From Rhizobium sp. BK650 (GTDB lineage: Bacteria; Pseudomonadota; Alphaproteobacteria; Rhizobiales; Rhizobiaceae), in NCBI RefSeq assembly GCF_014195325.1, contig NZ_JACIBK010000008.1, positions 62,001-126,000 on the forward strand: a stretch of DNA of 64,000 bases. The letters are read 5' to 3'. A program made the translations under genes and the position numbers. The notes below the pieces were generated by a model. It did not search any database. It saw nothing but the letters and a program-made list of their open reading frames with translations, and was not told the DNA's origin. Each line of letters opens with the position of its first letter. The first letter of the stretch is position 1. This document shows positions 52,075 to 60,366 of the stretch, in pieces.

Positions 52075-52836
52075 CTATTCCTCCCGGCCTGCCATACGGG
52101 CAGCGATACGGCGCTGAGAGGCGATACGGCGGCGCCAGATCTCGTTCCTCATCGCCATCAGATGCAGCGTGAAGAAGAGCAGGGTGAAGGCGATGGCCAT
52201 GATGAGGAGCGGGCGCAGGAATTCCGGATCGATCGCCGGGCCGTCTAGGCGCATGACGCTTGCCGATTGATGCAGCGTATTCCACCAATCGACCGAGAAC
52301 TTGATGATCGGAATATTGACGAAACCGACAAGGGTGAGGACCGCGGTAACGCGCGCAGCCTTTGAGGGCTCATCCATGGCGCGGTTCAACGCGATCAGGC
52401 CGAGATACATCAGGAAGAGAATGAAGACGGAGGTCAGCCGCGCGTCCCAGACCCACCATGTGCCCCACATGGGTTTACCCCAGAGCGAGCCGGTGACCAG
52501 CGCAAGCAAGGTGAAGGCAGCACCGAGCGGCGCCGCAGCTTTCGCCGACACATCCGCCAGTGGGTGGCGCCAGACGAGCGTGCCGATCGCCGAAATGCTC
52601 ATGATCGTATAGCACAGCATGGAGAGCCAGGCAGAGGGCACGTGCACATACATGATGCGCACCGTCTCGCCCTGCTGATAGTCGCCTTCGGTCGAGAAGC
52701 TCAGATAGAGCCCGATGGTAAAACAGAGGGCCGTGATGCCGGCCAGCCATGGAATGACGCGCGATGCCAGCGCCAGAAACCGCGTCGGGTTGGCGAGATC
52801 ACTGAATTTGCTGATGGCAAAGCTCGTTTCGCTCAT
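52075..52836 (-). CDS. ccmC: Haem exporter membrane subunit CcmC
   Basis: 253 residues from the ATG at 52836. Six membrane segments with the tryptophan-rich haem-handling motif WGTWWVWDARLTS and histidines at VHVPSAW and near HQSASV. Loads haem onto CcmE. Gap of 48 bases after ccmB. Confidence 0.95.
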   Translation of the reverse strand: MSETSFAISKFSDLANPTRFLALASRVIPWLAGITALCFTIGLYLSFSTEGDYQQGETVRIMYVHVPSAWLSMLCYTIMSISAIGTLVWRHPLADVSAKAAAPLGAAFTLLALVTGSLWGKPMWGTWWVWDARLTSVFILFLMYLGLIALNRAMDEPSKAARVTAVLTLVGFVNIPIIKFSVDWWNTLHQSASVMRLDGPAIDPEFLRPLLIMAIAFTLLFFTLHLMAMRNEIWRRRIASQRRIAARMAGREE

Positions 52837-52884
52837 ATCCGCTTCATTACCTTGATCCGCCCGGAGCCGCAATCGAAGCGCCGA

Positions 52885-53550
52885 TCAATCCGCCGTGTTT
52901 CTGAGCGCAAGCGCGGCCGCAGCCGGACCGATGACGGCGAAGAACAGCGTCAGGGCGATGAGGATCAGAAACGGCGGCAGGAAGGGTGATGGCCCCGCGA
53001 CCGCTGCGTAGGTGGCGCTGACGCCGAAGATCAGCACGGGAATTGTCAGCGGCAGGATGAGGACAGAGACCAGCAGGCCGCCACGCGGCAGCGCGACGGC
53101 GACGGCCGCGCCGACGGCGCCGATAAAGGTAATCGCCGGCGAGCCAACGAGGAGTGTGAGCATGGTCGCACCGATTGCCGTCTCGTTCATGTTCATGAAG
53201 AGGCCGAGCAATGGTGAGGCGATGACGAGCGGCAGGCTGGTTGCCGTCCAGTGCGCCGCGCATTTGGTGAGCACGGTCAGTACCAGCGGCGTTTCCTGCA
53301 TCAGCATCAGATCGAGTGAGCCGTCGTCGCGCTCGGCCTGGAAGAGGCGGTCAAGTCCGAGAAGAGCCGCAAGCAACGCACCGATCCAGACGATCGCCGG
53401 CCCGATGCGCGAAAGCAGCGCAAGATCAGGCCCGACGGCGAAGGGAATAACGGTGACGATTGTCAGGAAGAAAAGAATGCCGATCAAGGCGCCACCGCCG
53501 GCACGAATGGAAAGCCTGAGATCGCGAAGGAAAAGGGCGATCATCCCCAT
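52885..53550 (-). CDS. ccmB: Haem exporter permease CcmB
   Basis: 221 residues, six membrane helices. Opens with ALFLRDLRLSIRAGG and contains ERDDGSLDLMLMQETPL, the CcmB family block. Start is ATG 53550 or ATG 53544; both overlap the ccmA stop, showing translational coupling. Works with the CcmA ATPase. Confidence 0.94.
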   Translation of the reverse strand: MGMIALFLRDLRLSIRAGGGALIGILFFLTIVTVIPFAVGPDLALLSRIGPAIVWIGALLAALLGLDRLFQAERDDGSLDLMLMQETPLVLTVLTKCAAHWTATSLPLVIASPLLGLFMNMNETAIGATMLTLLVGSPAITFIGAVGAAVAVALPRGGLLVSVLILPLTIPVLIFGVSATYAAVAGPSPFLPPFLILIALTLFFAVIGPAAAALALRNTAD

Positions 53551-54185
53551 ACTCCCGGGTCGACCCCGGCAAAACCGGTCATGCGTAATTCTCCGGCATT
53601 TTCGAGCCCAAGCGGCTGATGCGTTGCGGCGATCACAATGCCACCTTCCCGGCGGTGCGTTTCGATCAGTCCGGCGAACAATTTGTCTGCGCTGGCATCG
53701 AGTGCTGCCGTCGGCTCGTCGAGGATCCAGATCGGGCGATGTGCGACCAAGAGCTTGGCGAAGGCAAAGCGGCGCTGCTGGCCAGCGGAGAGATAGCCGA
53801 AGGGAAGATGGGTGATGCCGGGAAGGCCGACGGCTTCTGCTGCTGCTTCGATGCTCAGGCCTCCGACTTTGCCGGGTCCCAGGAACGATCGCCAGAAATC
53901 CAGATTCTCTGCAACCGTAAGTTCATTCTTCATCGCATTTTGATGACCAAGGTAGTGGCTCGCTTCGGCTGCCGGGCCGCTCTCGCCACCGAGGGAATCG
54001 ATGACTGTCACAGAGCCCTTTTCAGGCTTCAAAAGGCCTGCCACCACACGCAATAAAGTGGATTTTCCCGATCCGTTTTTACCCGTCAGAATAAGCGCTT
54101 CGCCGGCCTGCAAGTGAAAGGAAACGTTAACGAAAATCAGATCTTCCCCGCGCCGGGCAGCCAGATTTTCAGCGGTCAGATGCAT
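53541..54185 (-). CDS. ccmA: Haem exporter ATP-binding protein CcmA
   Basis: 214 residues. Walker A GKNGSGKST (about 36-44), signature LSAGQQRR, Walker B IWILDEPTAALD, switch histidine in ATHQPL. The short length and FGYLSAGQQ variant are CcmA-specific. First gene of the ccmABCDG operon; divergent from acnA with 261 bases between. Confidence 0.95.
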   Translation of the reverse strand: MHLTAENLAARRGEDLIFVNVSFHLQAGEALILTGKNGSGKSTLLRVVAGLLKPEKGSVTVIDSLGGESGPAAEASHYLGHQNAMKNELTVAENLDFWRSFLGPGKVGGLSIEAAAEAVGLPGITHLPFGYLSAGQQRRFAFAKLLVAHRPIWILDEPTAALDASADKLFAGLIETHRREGGIVIAATHQPLGLENAGELRMTGFAGVDPGVWG

Positions 54186-54446
54186 GCATCGGCTCTTTCT
54201 TGGTTACGCTCTCGGGCAGGCTCAAAAAATGTCCAATTTTGACCTTCGTCGGTATGGCAAGTCTTTACGAAATTATCTATAAGACCTGCAACCACGCCAG
54301 CGGTCGGCGTGAATTTCATCCTTGCGCCGAACTTGGGGTCCTTTCCTCACGTGCGGACAGCGGAAATGGCCGTACCCGCATCCTGATGTGCATTAAGTGC
54401 ATAGGCGTTCGCACGACTGTGTTGGCTATCAGAAACGGGGTCTCTC

Positions 54447-57137
54447 GTGTCTAAATCTCTTGACAGTTTCAATTGTCGATCCACGCTTTCCGTCGGTGGA
54501 AAGGACTATGTCTACTACAGCCTGCCGAAGGCTGAGGCAAACGGCCTGCCCGGCGTATCGAAGCTCCCCTTTTCGATGAAGGTGCTGCTTGAAAACCTGC
54601 TGCGCTTCGAAGATGGCCAGTCGGTCACCAAGGAGCACATCCTTGCCGTCGCCAAATGGCTTGATAACAAGGGCGCCGTCGAGAACGAGATCGCCTATCG
54701 CCCGGCCCGCGTGCTGATGCAGGACTTCACCGGCGTTCCCGCCGTCGTCGACCTAGCCGCAATGCGCGACGCGATGGTCTCCCTCGGTGGCGATCCGGAA
54801 AAGATCAACCCGCTCGTTCCCGTCGATCTCGTCATCGACCATTCCGTCATCGTCGATGAATTCGGCACGCCGCAGGCTTTCGCCAAGAACGTCGAGCTGG
54901 AATACCAGCGCAATGGTGAGCGTTACCGCTTCCTGAAGTGGGGCCAGCAGGCCTTCAAGAATTTCCGCGTCGTTCCTCCGGGCACCGGTATCTGTCATCA
55001 GGTCAATCTTGAATATCTCGGCCAGACCGTCTGGACGAAGGAAGAGGATGGCGAAACGATCGCCTATCCCGATACCTGCGTTGGTACGGACTCCCACACG
55101 ACGATGATCAACGGCCTCGGTGTTCTCGGCTGGGGTGTCGGCGGTATCGAAGCTGAAGCCGCCATGCTTGGCCAGCCGGTTTCCATGCTCCTCCCTGAGG
55201 TCATCGGCTTCAAGCTGACCGGCAAGCTGAAGGAAGGCGTGACCGCGACCGACCTCGTTCTGACTGTCGTGCAGATGCTGCGCAAGAAGGGCGTCGTTTC
55301 TAAGTTCGTCGAATTCTTCGGCCCGGGCATGGACAACATGCCGCTTGCCGACCGCGCGACGATCGGCAACATGGGTCCGGAATATGGCGCGACCTGCGGC
55401 TTCTTCCCGGTCGATGGGGAAACTATAAACTACCTCACCATGTCGGGCCGTACACATGATCGGATCGCGCTCGTCGAAGCCTATTCGAAGGCTCAGGGCA
55501 TGTGGCGCGAAGGTGATGGTTCCGACCTCGTCTTCACCGACACGCTGGAACTCGACCTCGGCGACGTCGTTCCGTCGATGGCCGGGCCGAAGCGTCCGGA
55601 AGGCCGCATCGCGCTCGAAAACATCGCTTCCGGTTTTGCCGGCTCGATGGATGCCGACTACAAGAAGCCCGGCCAGCTCAACAACCGCTATGCAGTCGAA
55701 GGCACCGATTTCGATCTCGGCCATGGTGACGTCGCGATTGCCGCCATCACCTCCTGCACCAACACCTCCAATCCGTCAGTGCTGATCGCTGCCGGCCTTC
55801 TCGCCCGCAACGCCGTTGCCAAGGGTCTGAAGACCAAGCCTTGGGTCAAGACCTCGCTTGCTCCGGGATCGCAGGTCGTCGGTGAATATCTTGCCAAGTC
55901 CGGCCTGCAGGCCGATCTCGACAAGCTCGGCTTCAACCTCGTCGGCTTTGGCTGCACGACCTGCATTGGCAATTCCGGTCCGCTGCCGGCACCGATCTCC
56001 AAGACGATCAACGACAAGGGTCTGATCGTTTCCGGCGTGCTTTCTGGCAACCGCAACTTCGAAGGCCGTATCTCGCCGGACGTTCAGGCGAACTACCTCG
56101 CTTCGCCGCCGCTCGTCGTCGCCTACGCGCTTGCCGGCACGGTGCAGAAGGACTTGACCAAGGAGCCGATCGGTGAAGATCAGAACGGCAATCCCGTCTA
56201 TCTCAAGGACATCTGGCCAACTTCGCACGAGGTGCAGGACTTCATCCAGAAGTACGTCACCCGCGAACTCTACGAAACCAAGTATGCCGACGTCTTCAAG
56301 GGGGACCAAAACTGGCAGGCCGTTCAGGTTCCTCCGGGTCAGACCTACGCCTGGGACGACGATTCGACCTATGTTCAGAACCCGCCGTATTTCGTCGGCA
56401 TGGGCAAGAAGGGCACCGGCACGTCCGACATCAAGGGCGCACGCGTTCTCGGCCTCTTCGGCGATAAGATCACCACCGACCACATTTCTCCGGCCGGTTC
56501 GATCAAGGCTGCTTCTCCGGCCGGTGCCTACCTGCTCGACCATGACGTTGCCGTGGCCGATTTCAACCAGTACGGCACGCGCCGCGGCAACCATGAAGTC
56601 ATGATGCGCGGCACCTTCGCCAATATCCGCATCCGCAACTTCATGCTCGGTGCGAACGGCAAGGAAGGTGGCTACACCATCCACTACCCGTCCAAGGAAG
56701 AGACCTCGATCTACGATGCGGCCATGCAGTACAAGGCCGAGGGTGTTCCGCTCGTCATCTTCGCCGGCGTGGAATATGGCAACGGCTCCTCGCGTGACTG
56801 GGCTGCAAAGGGCACGAACCTGCTCGGCGTCAAGGCCGTCATCGCACAGAGCTTCGAGCGTATCCACCGTTCGAACTTGGTCGGGATGGGCGTCATCCCC
56901 TTCGTTTTCGAAGAGGGCACGACCTGGCAGAGCCTCAACCTGAAAGGCGATGAACTCGTCACCATTGAAGGTCTTGAAAATATCAAGCCCCGCGAAAAGA
57001 AGATCGCCAAGATCACCTATGCCGACGGCGCGGTGAAGGAGGTTCCGTTGCTGTCGCGCGTGGATACGCTGGACGAGGTCGTCTATCTCAACAACGGCGG
57101 TATCCTGCAGACGGTTCTGCGCGACCTCGCCGCCTGA
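54447..57137 (+). CDS. acnA: Aconitate hydratase A
   Basis: 896 residues starting at GTG 54447 with GGGG about seven bases upstream. Aconitase/IRP1-type: DTCVGTDSHTTMINGLGVLGWGVGGIEAEA, cluster cysteines in ITSCTNTSNP and GFGCTTCIGNSG, swivel domain with EYGNGSSRDWAAKG. TCA-cycle citrate to isocitrate. Followed by its own terminator. Confidence 0.97.
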   Translation: MSKSLDSFNCRSTLSVGGKDYVYYSLPKAEANGLPGVSKLPFSMKVLLENLLRFEDGQSVTKEHILAVAKWLDNKGAVENEIAYRPARVLMQDFTGVPAVVDLAAMRDAMVSLGGDPEKINPLVPVDLVIDHSVIVDEFGTPQAFAKNVELEYQRNGERYRFLKWGQQAFKNFRVVPPGTGICHQVNLEYLGQTVWTKEEDGETIAYPDTCVGTDSHTTMINGLGVLGWGVGGIEAEAAMLGQPVSMLLPEVIGFKLTGKLKEGVTATDLVLTVVQMLRKKGVVSKFVEFFGPGMDNMPLADRATIGNMGPEYGATCGFFPVDGETINYLTMSGRTHDRIALVEAYSKAQGMWREGDGSDLVFTDTLELDLGDVVPSMAGPKRPEGRIALENIASGFAGSMDADYKKPGQLNNRYAVEGTDFDLGHGDVAIAAITSCTNTSNPSVLIAAGLLARNAVAKGLKTKPWVKTSLAPGSQVVGEYLAKSGLQADLDKLGFNLVGFGCTTCIGNSGPLPAPISKTINDKGLIVSGVLSGNRNFEGRISPDVQANYLASPPLVVAYALAGTVQKDLTKEPIGEDQNGNPVYLKDIWPTSHEVQDFIQKYVTRELYETKYADVFKGDQNWQAVQVPPGQTYAWDDDSTYVQNPPYFVGMGKKGTGTSDIKGARVLGLFGDKITTDHISPAGSIKAASPAGAYLLDHDVAVADFNQYGTRRGNHEVMMRGTFANIRIRNFMLGANGKEGGYTIHYPSKEETSIYDAAMQYKAEGVPLVIFAGVEYGNGSSRDWAAKGTNLLGVKAVIAQSFERIHRSNLVGMGVIPFVFEEGTTWQSLNLKGDELVTIEGLENIKPREKKIAKITYADGAVKEVPLLSRVDTLDEVVYLNNGGILQTVLRDLAA

Positions 57138-57164
57138 TTGTTAAGATAGTTCGCCTGATAATGG

Positions 57165-57193
57165 CCGCCGGAAAGCAATTTCCGGCGGTTTTT
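57165..57193 (+). terminator. Rho-independent terminator after acnA
   Basis: CCGCCGGAAA-GCAA-TTTCCGGCGG-TTTTT: ten-bp perfect stem, GNRA tetraloop, T-run. Confidence 0.95.
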
Positions 57194-57373
57194 CATTGCC
57201 GAGGACACGGCTGTTTTACCGCTCACGGCGATGTGTTTCGGCCACCCTCTTCTTGGGGTTCCGTCTCACCCGTTCGTGACTTTGCGTTTGGACCTGGAAG
57301 GATTATTCGTACGTTCATATCTCGGAGCCGGCGGTCAGGACCATTGCCGGCGCTGAAAAAGAGGTGCTGGTGA

Positions 57374-58114
57374 ATGTCCCCGCTTTTTTCGATCCCGCTG
57401 GTCGCCGGGCTTGCGTTTGCAGGTCCGCTGCTTGCAGAAGACGGCGCGCCGAAAGGCGTCGTCGAACTGTTCACGGCACAAGGCTGCGCCTCCTGTCCGC
57501 CGGCCGATGCGGCATTCCGCAAGCTCGTCAGCCAGGGCAATGTCATCGCGCTCGCCTATCATGTCGATTACTGGAACTATCTCGGTTGGGCCGACACGCT
57601 GAGCTCGAAGGAAAACACCGAGCGTCAGTACGGCTATGCGCGAATGATGGGCCGCAGCAACGTCTATACGCCACAGGCGATCGTCAACGGTCGTGATCAT
57701 CTTGCAGGCGCGGACCTTGCCGGCATCAACGGCAAGCTGGACAGCTACGCAGGCGAGGGCAAAGGTCTGATCGTGCCGGTCAGCGCCCGCATGCGTGGCG
57801 ACGAACTGGAGATCAAGCTTGGCGCTGGTCAGGGCAAGGCCAATGTCGTGATCGTCTATTTCGACAAGGAAAAAACCATCGACGTCGAGAGGGGGGAAAA
57901 CAGCGGCCAGAAGATTTCCTATCTCCACAGCGTGGCCGATGTGGAAACAGTAGGCATGTGGGATGGCAAGGCCACGACACTCACTTTACCGGCAAGCGTA
58001 ATGGAAAAACCGAATCTTGAGGGATCGGCGATTCTCTTGCAGTCTGCGACGCCCAGCGGCGATCCGGGAGCAATCCTCGGCGCGACCGTCGTTATGGCGG
58101 GGAAAAATATCTAG
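57374..58114 (+). CDS. DUF1223 secreted thioredoxin-like protein
   Basis: 246 residues. Signal peptide 1-21 (ending LLAEDG). The start of the mature protein VVELFTAQGCASCPPAD has a CxxC pair (Cys38, Cys41) in a thioredoxin-like position, followed by YHVDYWNYLGWADTLSS and YTPQAIVNGRDH, the DUF1223 signature. Presumably periplasmic; biochemical function unknown. Ribosome site weak (GAGG at 12 bases). Followed by a run of hairpins. Confidence 0.88.
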   Translation: MSPLFSIPLVAGLAFAGPLLAEDGAPKGVVELFTAQGCASCPPADAAFRKLVSQGNVIALAYHVDYWNYLGWADTLSSKENTERQYGYARMMGRSNVYTPQAIVNGRDHLAGADLAGINGKLDSYAGEGKGLIVPVSARMRGDELEIKLGAGQGKANVVIVYFDKEKTIDVERGENSGQKISYLHSVADVETVGMWDGKATTLTLPASVMEKPNLEGSAILLQSATPSGDPGAILGATVVMAGKNI

Positions 58115-58118
58115 GAAT

Positions 58119-58280
58119 TTCATCCGTTTGCGGATGAATGCGAGGCGGCCCGGCCAAGCGTATTCGGGGCTGGGGTTAAGGTCGATACGCTCCGCCGGGC
58201 CCTTTGGCGCGCTGGCGCCAAACTGGAGCCTATAGTTCTCTTGGAAATGAGGCGCTGTTTTGACTGAAATGGGGCAGCGC
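58119..58280. repeat. Cluster of four consecutive inverted repeats
   Basis: TTCATCCG-TTTG-CGGATGAA (58119-58138), a 17-bp stem with two mismatches around a 21-base G-rich loop (58147-58163 with 58185-58201), TTTGGCGC-GCTG-GCGCCAAA (58203-58222), and GCGCTG...CAGCGC (58252-58280). None is followed by a T-run. The dense structure resembles a mosaic intergenic repeat or a structured RNA leader of the following gene. Confidence 0.5.
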
Positions 58281-58387
58281 GGAGAAAGCCGGTTTCGTCC
58301 CCAGTGTAACAGTCCGTAGCCTTGCATTTTGCCACGGCTCGGGCAAACTGTCACTCTCCTGTCACACGTGGAGGTCTTGAGAGTCTG

Positions 58388-58789
58388 ATGACAGATACGC
58401 CGGATTTGCGACACGGCGAAAGCCGCTCCGCCGACAACAGCTCTTCAACCGTCGTTGATCTCAGGGAATACAGGCAGAACAAGGAGCCGATGCCGGTGAC
58501 ATTTCACCGGCGGGAACTCGACCAGATTTTATGGATCTACGGCCGTATGGTGGGCGAGGGCGAATGGAAGGATTATGCCATCGACCATACCAAGGAGAAG
58601 GCCGTGTTTTCGGTCTTCAAGCGGTCAGGCGAAATGCCGCTCTTCCGCATCGAGAAGAATCCGAAGCTTGCGACAAAACAGGGCGCCTATTCGGTCGTGA
58701 ATATCAATGGCATGATCCTGAAGCGCGGCCACGAGCTCGGGCCGGTGCTGAAGGTTTTCGACAAGTCATTGAAGCTTGTCGACAAGTAG
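58388..58789 (+). CDS. DUF2794 family protein
   Basis: 133 residues from the ATG at 58388 (GGAGG 13 bases upstream, rather far). Conserved core FHRRELDQILWIYGRMVGEGEWKDYAIDH and RIEKNPKLATKQGAYSVVN defines the alphaproteobacterial DUF2794 family. No signal peptide or known motif; function unknown. Convergent with the GNAT gene. Confidence 0.88.
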   Translation: MTDTPDLRHGESRSADNSSSTVVDLREYRQNKEPMPVTFHRRELDQILWIYGRMVGEGEWKDYAIDHTKEKAVFSVFKRSGEMPLFRIEKNPKLATKQGAYSVVNINGMILKRGHELGPVLKVFDKSLKLVDK

Positions 58790-58795
58790 GCGGGC

Positions 58796-59353
58796 TCATC
58801 CCTTGAACAGCGTGCCGGGATAGGCATCAGGATCGGGGTGGGTTTCCGTTCCTTCGCCGAGTTCCCGCTGCATAAGCATAGTGTCTAGCCAGCGGCCGTG
58901 TTTGTAGCCGGCACCCTTCATGATGCCGATCTTTTCGAAACCGAGAGAGCGGTGAAGTGCGATAGAAGCCGGGCTCGCGCCGCCGATGACTGCGGTCATC
59001 TGTCGGAAGCCTGACACGGTGCAGCGGGAGATCAGCTCTCCAAGAAGCAGCTTGCCGATGCCCTTCCCACGCGCCTCCGTGCCAAGATAAATCGAATCCT
59101 CAACCAGCCAGCGATAGGCCGGCCGCGTGCGGAAGGCTGAGGCATAGGCATAGCCAATAAGGGTTCCGTCTTCGCCTGCGGCGGCGATGTATGGATAGCC
59201 CTGCTCGCAGATGGCGGAGAAGCGGGCTGCCATTTCTGTCTCGGTCGGCGGCGTTATCTCGTAGCTTGACGTACTGTTCAGCACGGATTCGCGATAGATT
59301 TCAGTGATGGCGGGAAGGTCGGAAGCAAGGGCGTCGCGCAGAATAGGGAACAT
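58796..59353 (-). CDS. GNAT-family N-acetyltransferase (phosphinothricin acetyltransferase-like)
   Basis: 185 residues from the ATG at 59353 (weak ribosome site; the frame opens at 59395). Pat/Bar-type opening LRDALASDLPAITEIYRESVLNSTSSYE, acetyl-CoA site EARGKGIGKLLL, and SIALHRSLGFEKIG. Family members acetylate methionine sulfoximine, phosphinothricin or other amino acids; natural substrate unknown. Confidence 0.88.
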   Translation of the reverse strand: MFPILRDALASDLPAITEIYRESVLNSTSSYEITPPTETEMAARFSAICEQGYPYIAAAGEDGTLIGYAYASAFRTRPAYRWLVEDSIYLGTEARGKGIGKLLLGELISRCTVSGFRQMTAVIGGASPASIALHRSLGFEKIGIMKGAGYKHGRWLDTMLMQRELGEGTETHPDPDAYPGTLFKG

Positions 59354-59413
59354 TTCAGATCGATCGGCACGGTTGAAGAAGGTTCGTTGAAGCACTCCAA
59401 TAAACTGCCCGCA

Positions 59414-59441
59414 ACAAAAAAGGCGGCCGAAGCCGCCTTTT
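59414..59441 (-). terminator. Terminator of the BI-1 family gene
   Basis: Minus-strand AAAAGGCGGC-TTCG-GCCGCCTTTT followed by further Ts; ten-bp stem with a UUCG loop, 19 bases after the stop. Confidence 0.95.
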
Positions 59442-59460
59442 CCGGTTTTTAGGGACCTGC

Positions 59461-60189
59461 TTACTTCCGGTTTCCCATGAACTGCAGCAGGAACATGAAG
59501 AGGTTGATGAAGTCGAGGTAGAGGGTCAGTGCACCCATGATGGCCTTGCGGCCAGCGACGTCATAGCCATCTGCTTCATAATACATTTCCTTGATCCGCT
59601 GCGTGTCGTAAGCGGTGAGGCCCGCGAAGATCAGCACGCCGATCACAGAGATCGCGAAGTGCAAAGCGGACGAAGCCAGGAAGATGTTGACTAGTGAAGC
59701 GATGATGATGCCGAACAGACCCATGATCAGGAACGAGCCCATCGCCGACAAGTCACGCTTGGTTGTGTAGCCGTAAAGCGATAGCGCTCCGAAGGAGGCG
59801 GCCGTCACGAAGAACGTCTGTACGATGCTTTGGCCCGTGTAGATCAGGAAGATCGACGAGAGCGACAGACCAACCAGGGCGGAATAGACCCAGAAGGTTG
59901 TCTGAGCCGCGGCAACACTCATCTGGTTGATGCGGAAGCTCAGGAAGAACACCGCAGCAAGCGGCGCAAGGATCACGACCCACTTGAGCGGGCTCGCGTA
60001 AATCGCCTGACCGAACGCGGTCAGCTGACCGTCCGCAAAAGCGAGCTGAAACGACAGGTAAGCGGCCACACCGGTGATCGCCAGACCCAGCGCCATCAGG
60101 TTGTAGACCTTGAGCATATATGCGCGGAGGCCTTGATCAATCACTTCACCGGCTTGCGCGCGGCTTTGATAGTTACGAAGATCAGCCAT
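59461..60189 (-). CDS. Bax inhibitor-1/YccA (YbhL) family membrane protein
   Basis: 242 residues, seven hydrophobic helices. Conserved YMLKVYNLMALGLAITGVAAYLS, the central IFLIYTGQSIVQTF and the last-helix LTLYLDFINLFMFLLQFMG. BI-1 homologues include calcium leak channels (BsYetJ) and the FtsH modulator YccA. A ybhL-type RNA leader and its own terminator flank the gene, so it is a regulated single-gene unit. Confidence 0.92.
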   Translation of the reverse strand: MADLRNYQSRAQAGEVIDQGLRAYMLKVYNLMALGLAITGVAAYLSFQLAFADGQLTAFGQAIYASPLKWVVILAPLAAVFFLSFRINQMSVAAAQTTFWVYSALVGLSLSSIFLIYTGQSIVQTFFVTAASFGALSLYGYTTKRDLSAMGSFLIMGLFGIIIASLVNIFLASSALHFAISVIGVLIFAGLTAYDTQRIKEMYYEADGYDVAGRKAIMGALTLYLDFINLFMFLLQFMGNRK

Positions 60190-60203
60190 AGTTTCCTCTT
60201 ACA

Positions 60204-60257
60204 AGCTCCGATGGAAATACGGTGTCGGGTTCACGACCCGGGCGCCGCTGCGGAGCT
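60204..60257 (-). ncRNA. ybhL leader RNA element
   Basis: Minus-strand fold: outer stem AGCTCCG (60251-60257) with CGGAGCT (60204-60210), inner hairpin CGGGT-CGTGA-ACCCG, located 15 bases before the BI-1 start codon. A conserved structured leader named ybhL has been described upstream of this gene family in Hyphomicrobiales; position and architecture agree. Ligand, if any, unknown. Confidence 0.65.
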
Positions 60258-60274
60258 CCAGCATGCCTGCTGAC

Positions 60275-60303
60275 AATATGAGCCTTTCGGCCTTTGCAAA
60301 CAA
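60275..60303 (-). promoter_or_regulatory. Candidate promoter of the ybhL leader and BI-1 gene
   Basis: TTGTTT - 17 bases - CATATT on the minus strand, putting transcription start near 60268, about 11 bases before the leader stem. A direct repeat GGCCTTTGCAA overlaps the -35 region. Confidence 0.4.
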
Positions 60304-60366
60304 GGCCTTTGCAATCAGTCATTCGGTTAAATCGCCGTAAGGTGAAGCGTCTTGAGCTTTTGACCG

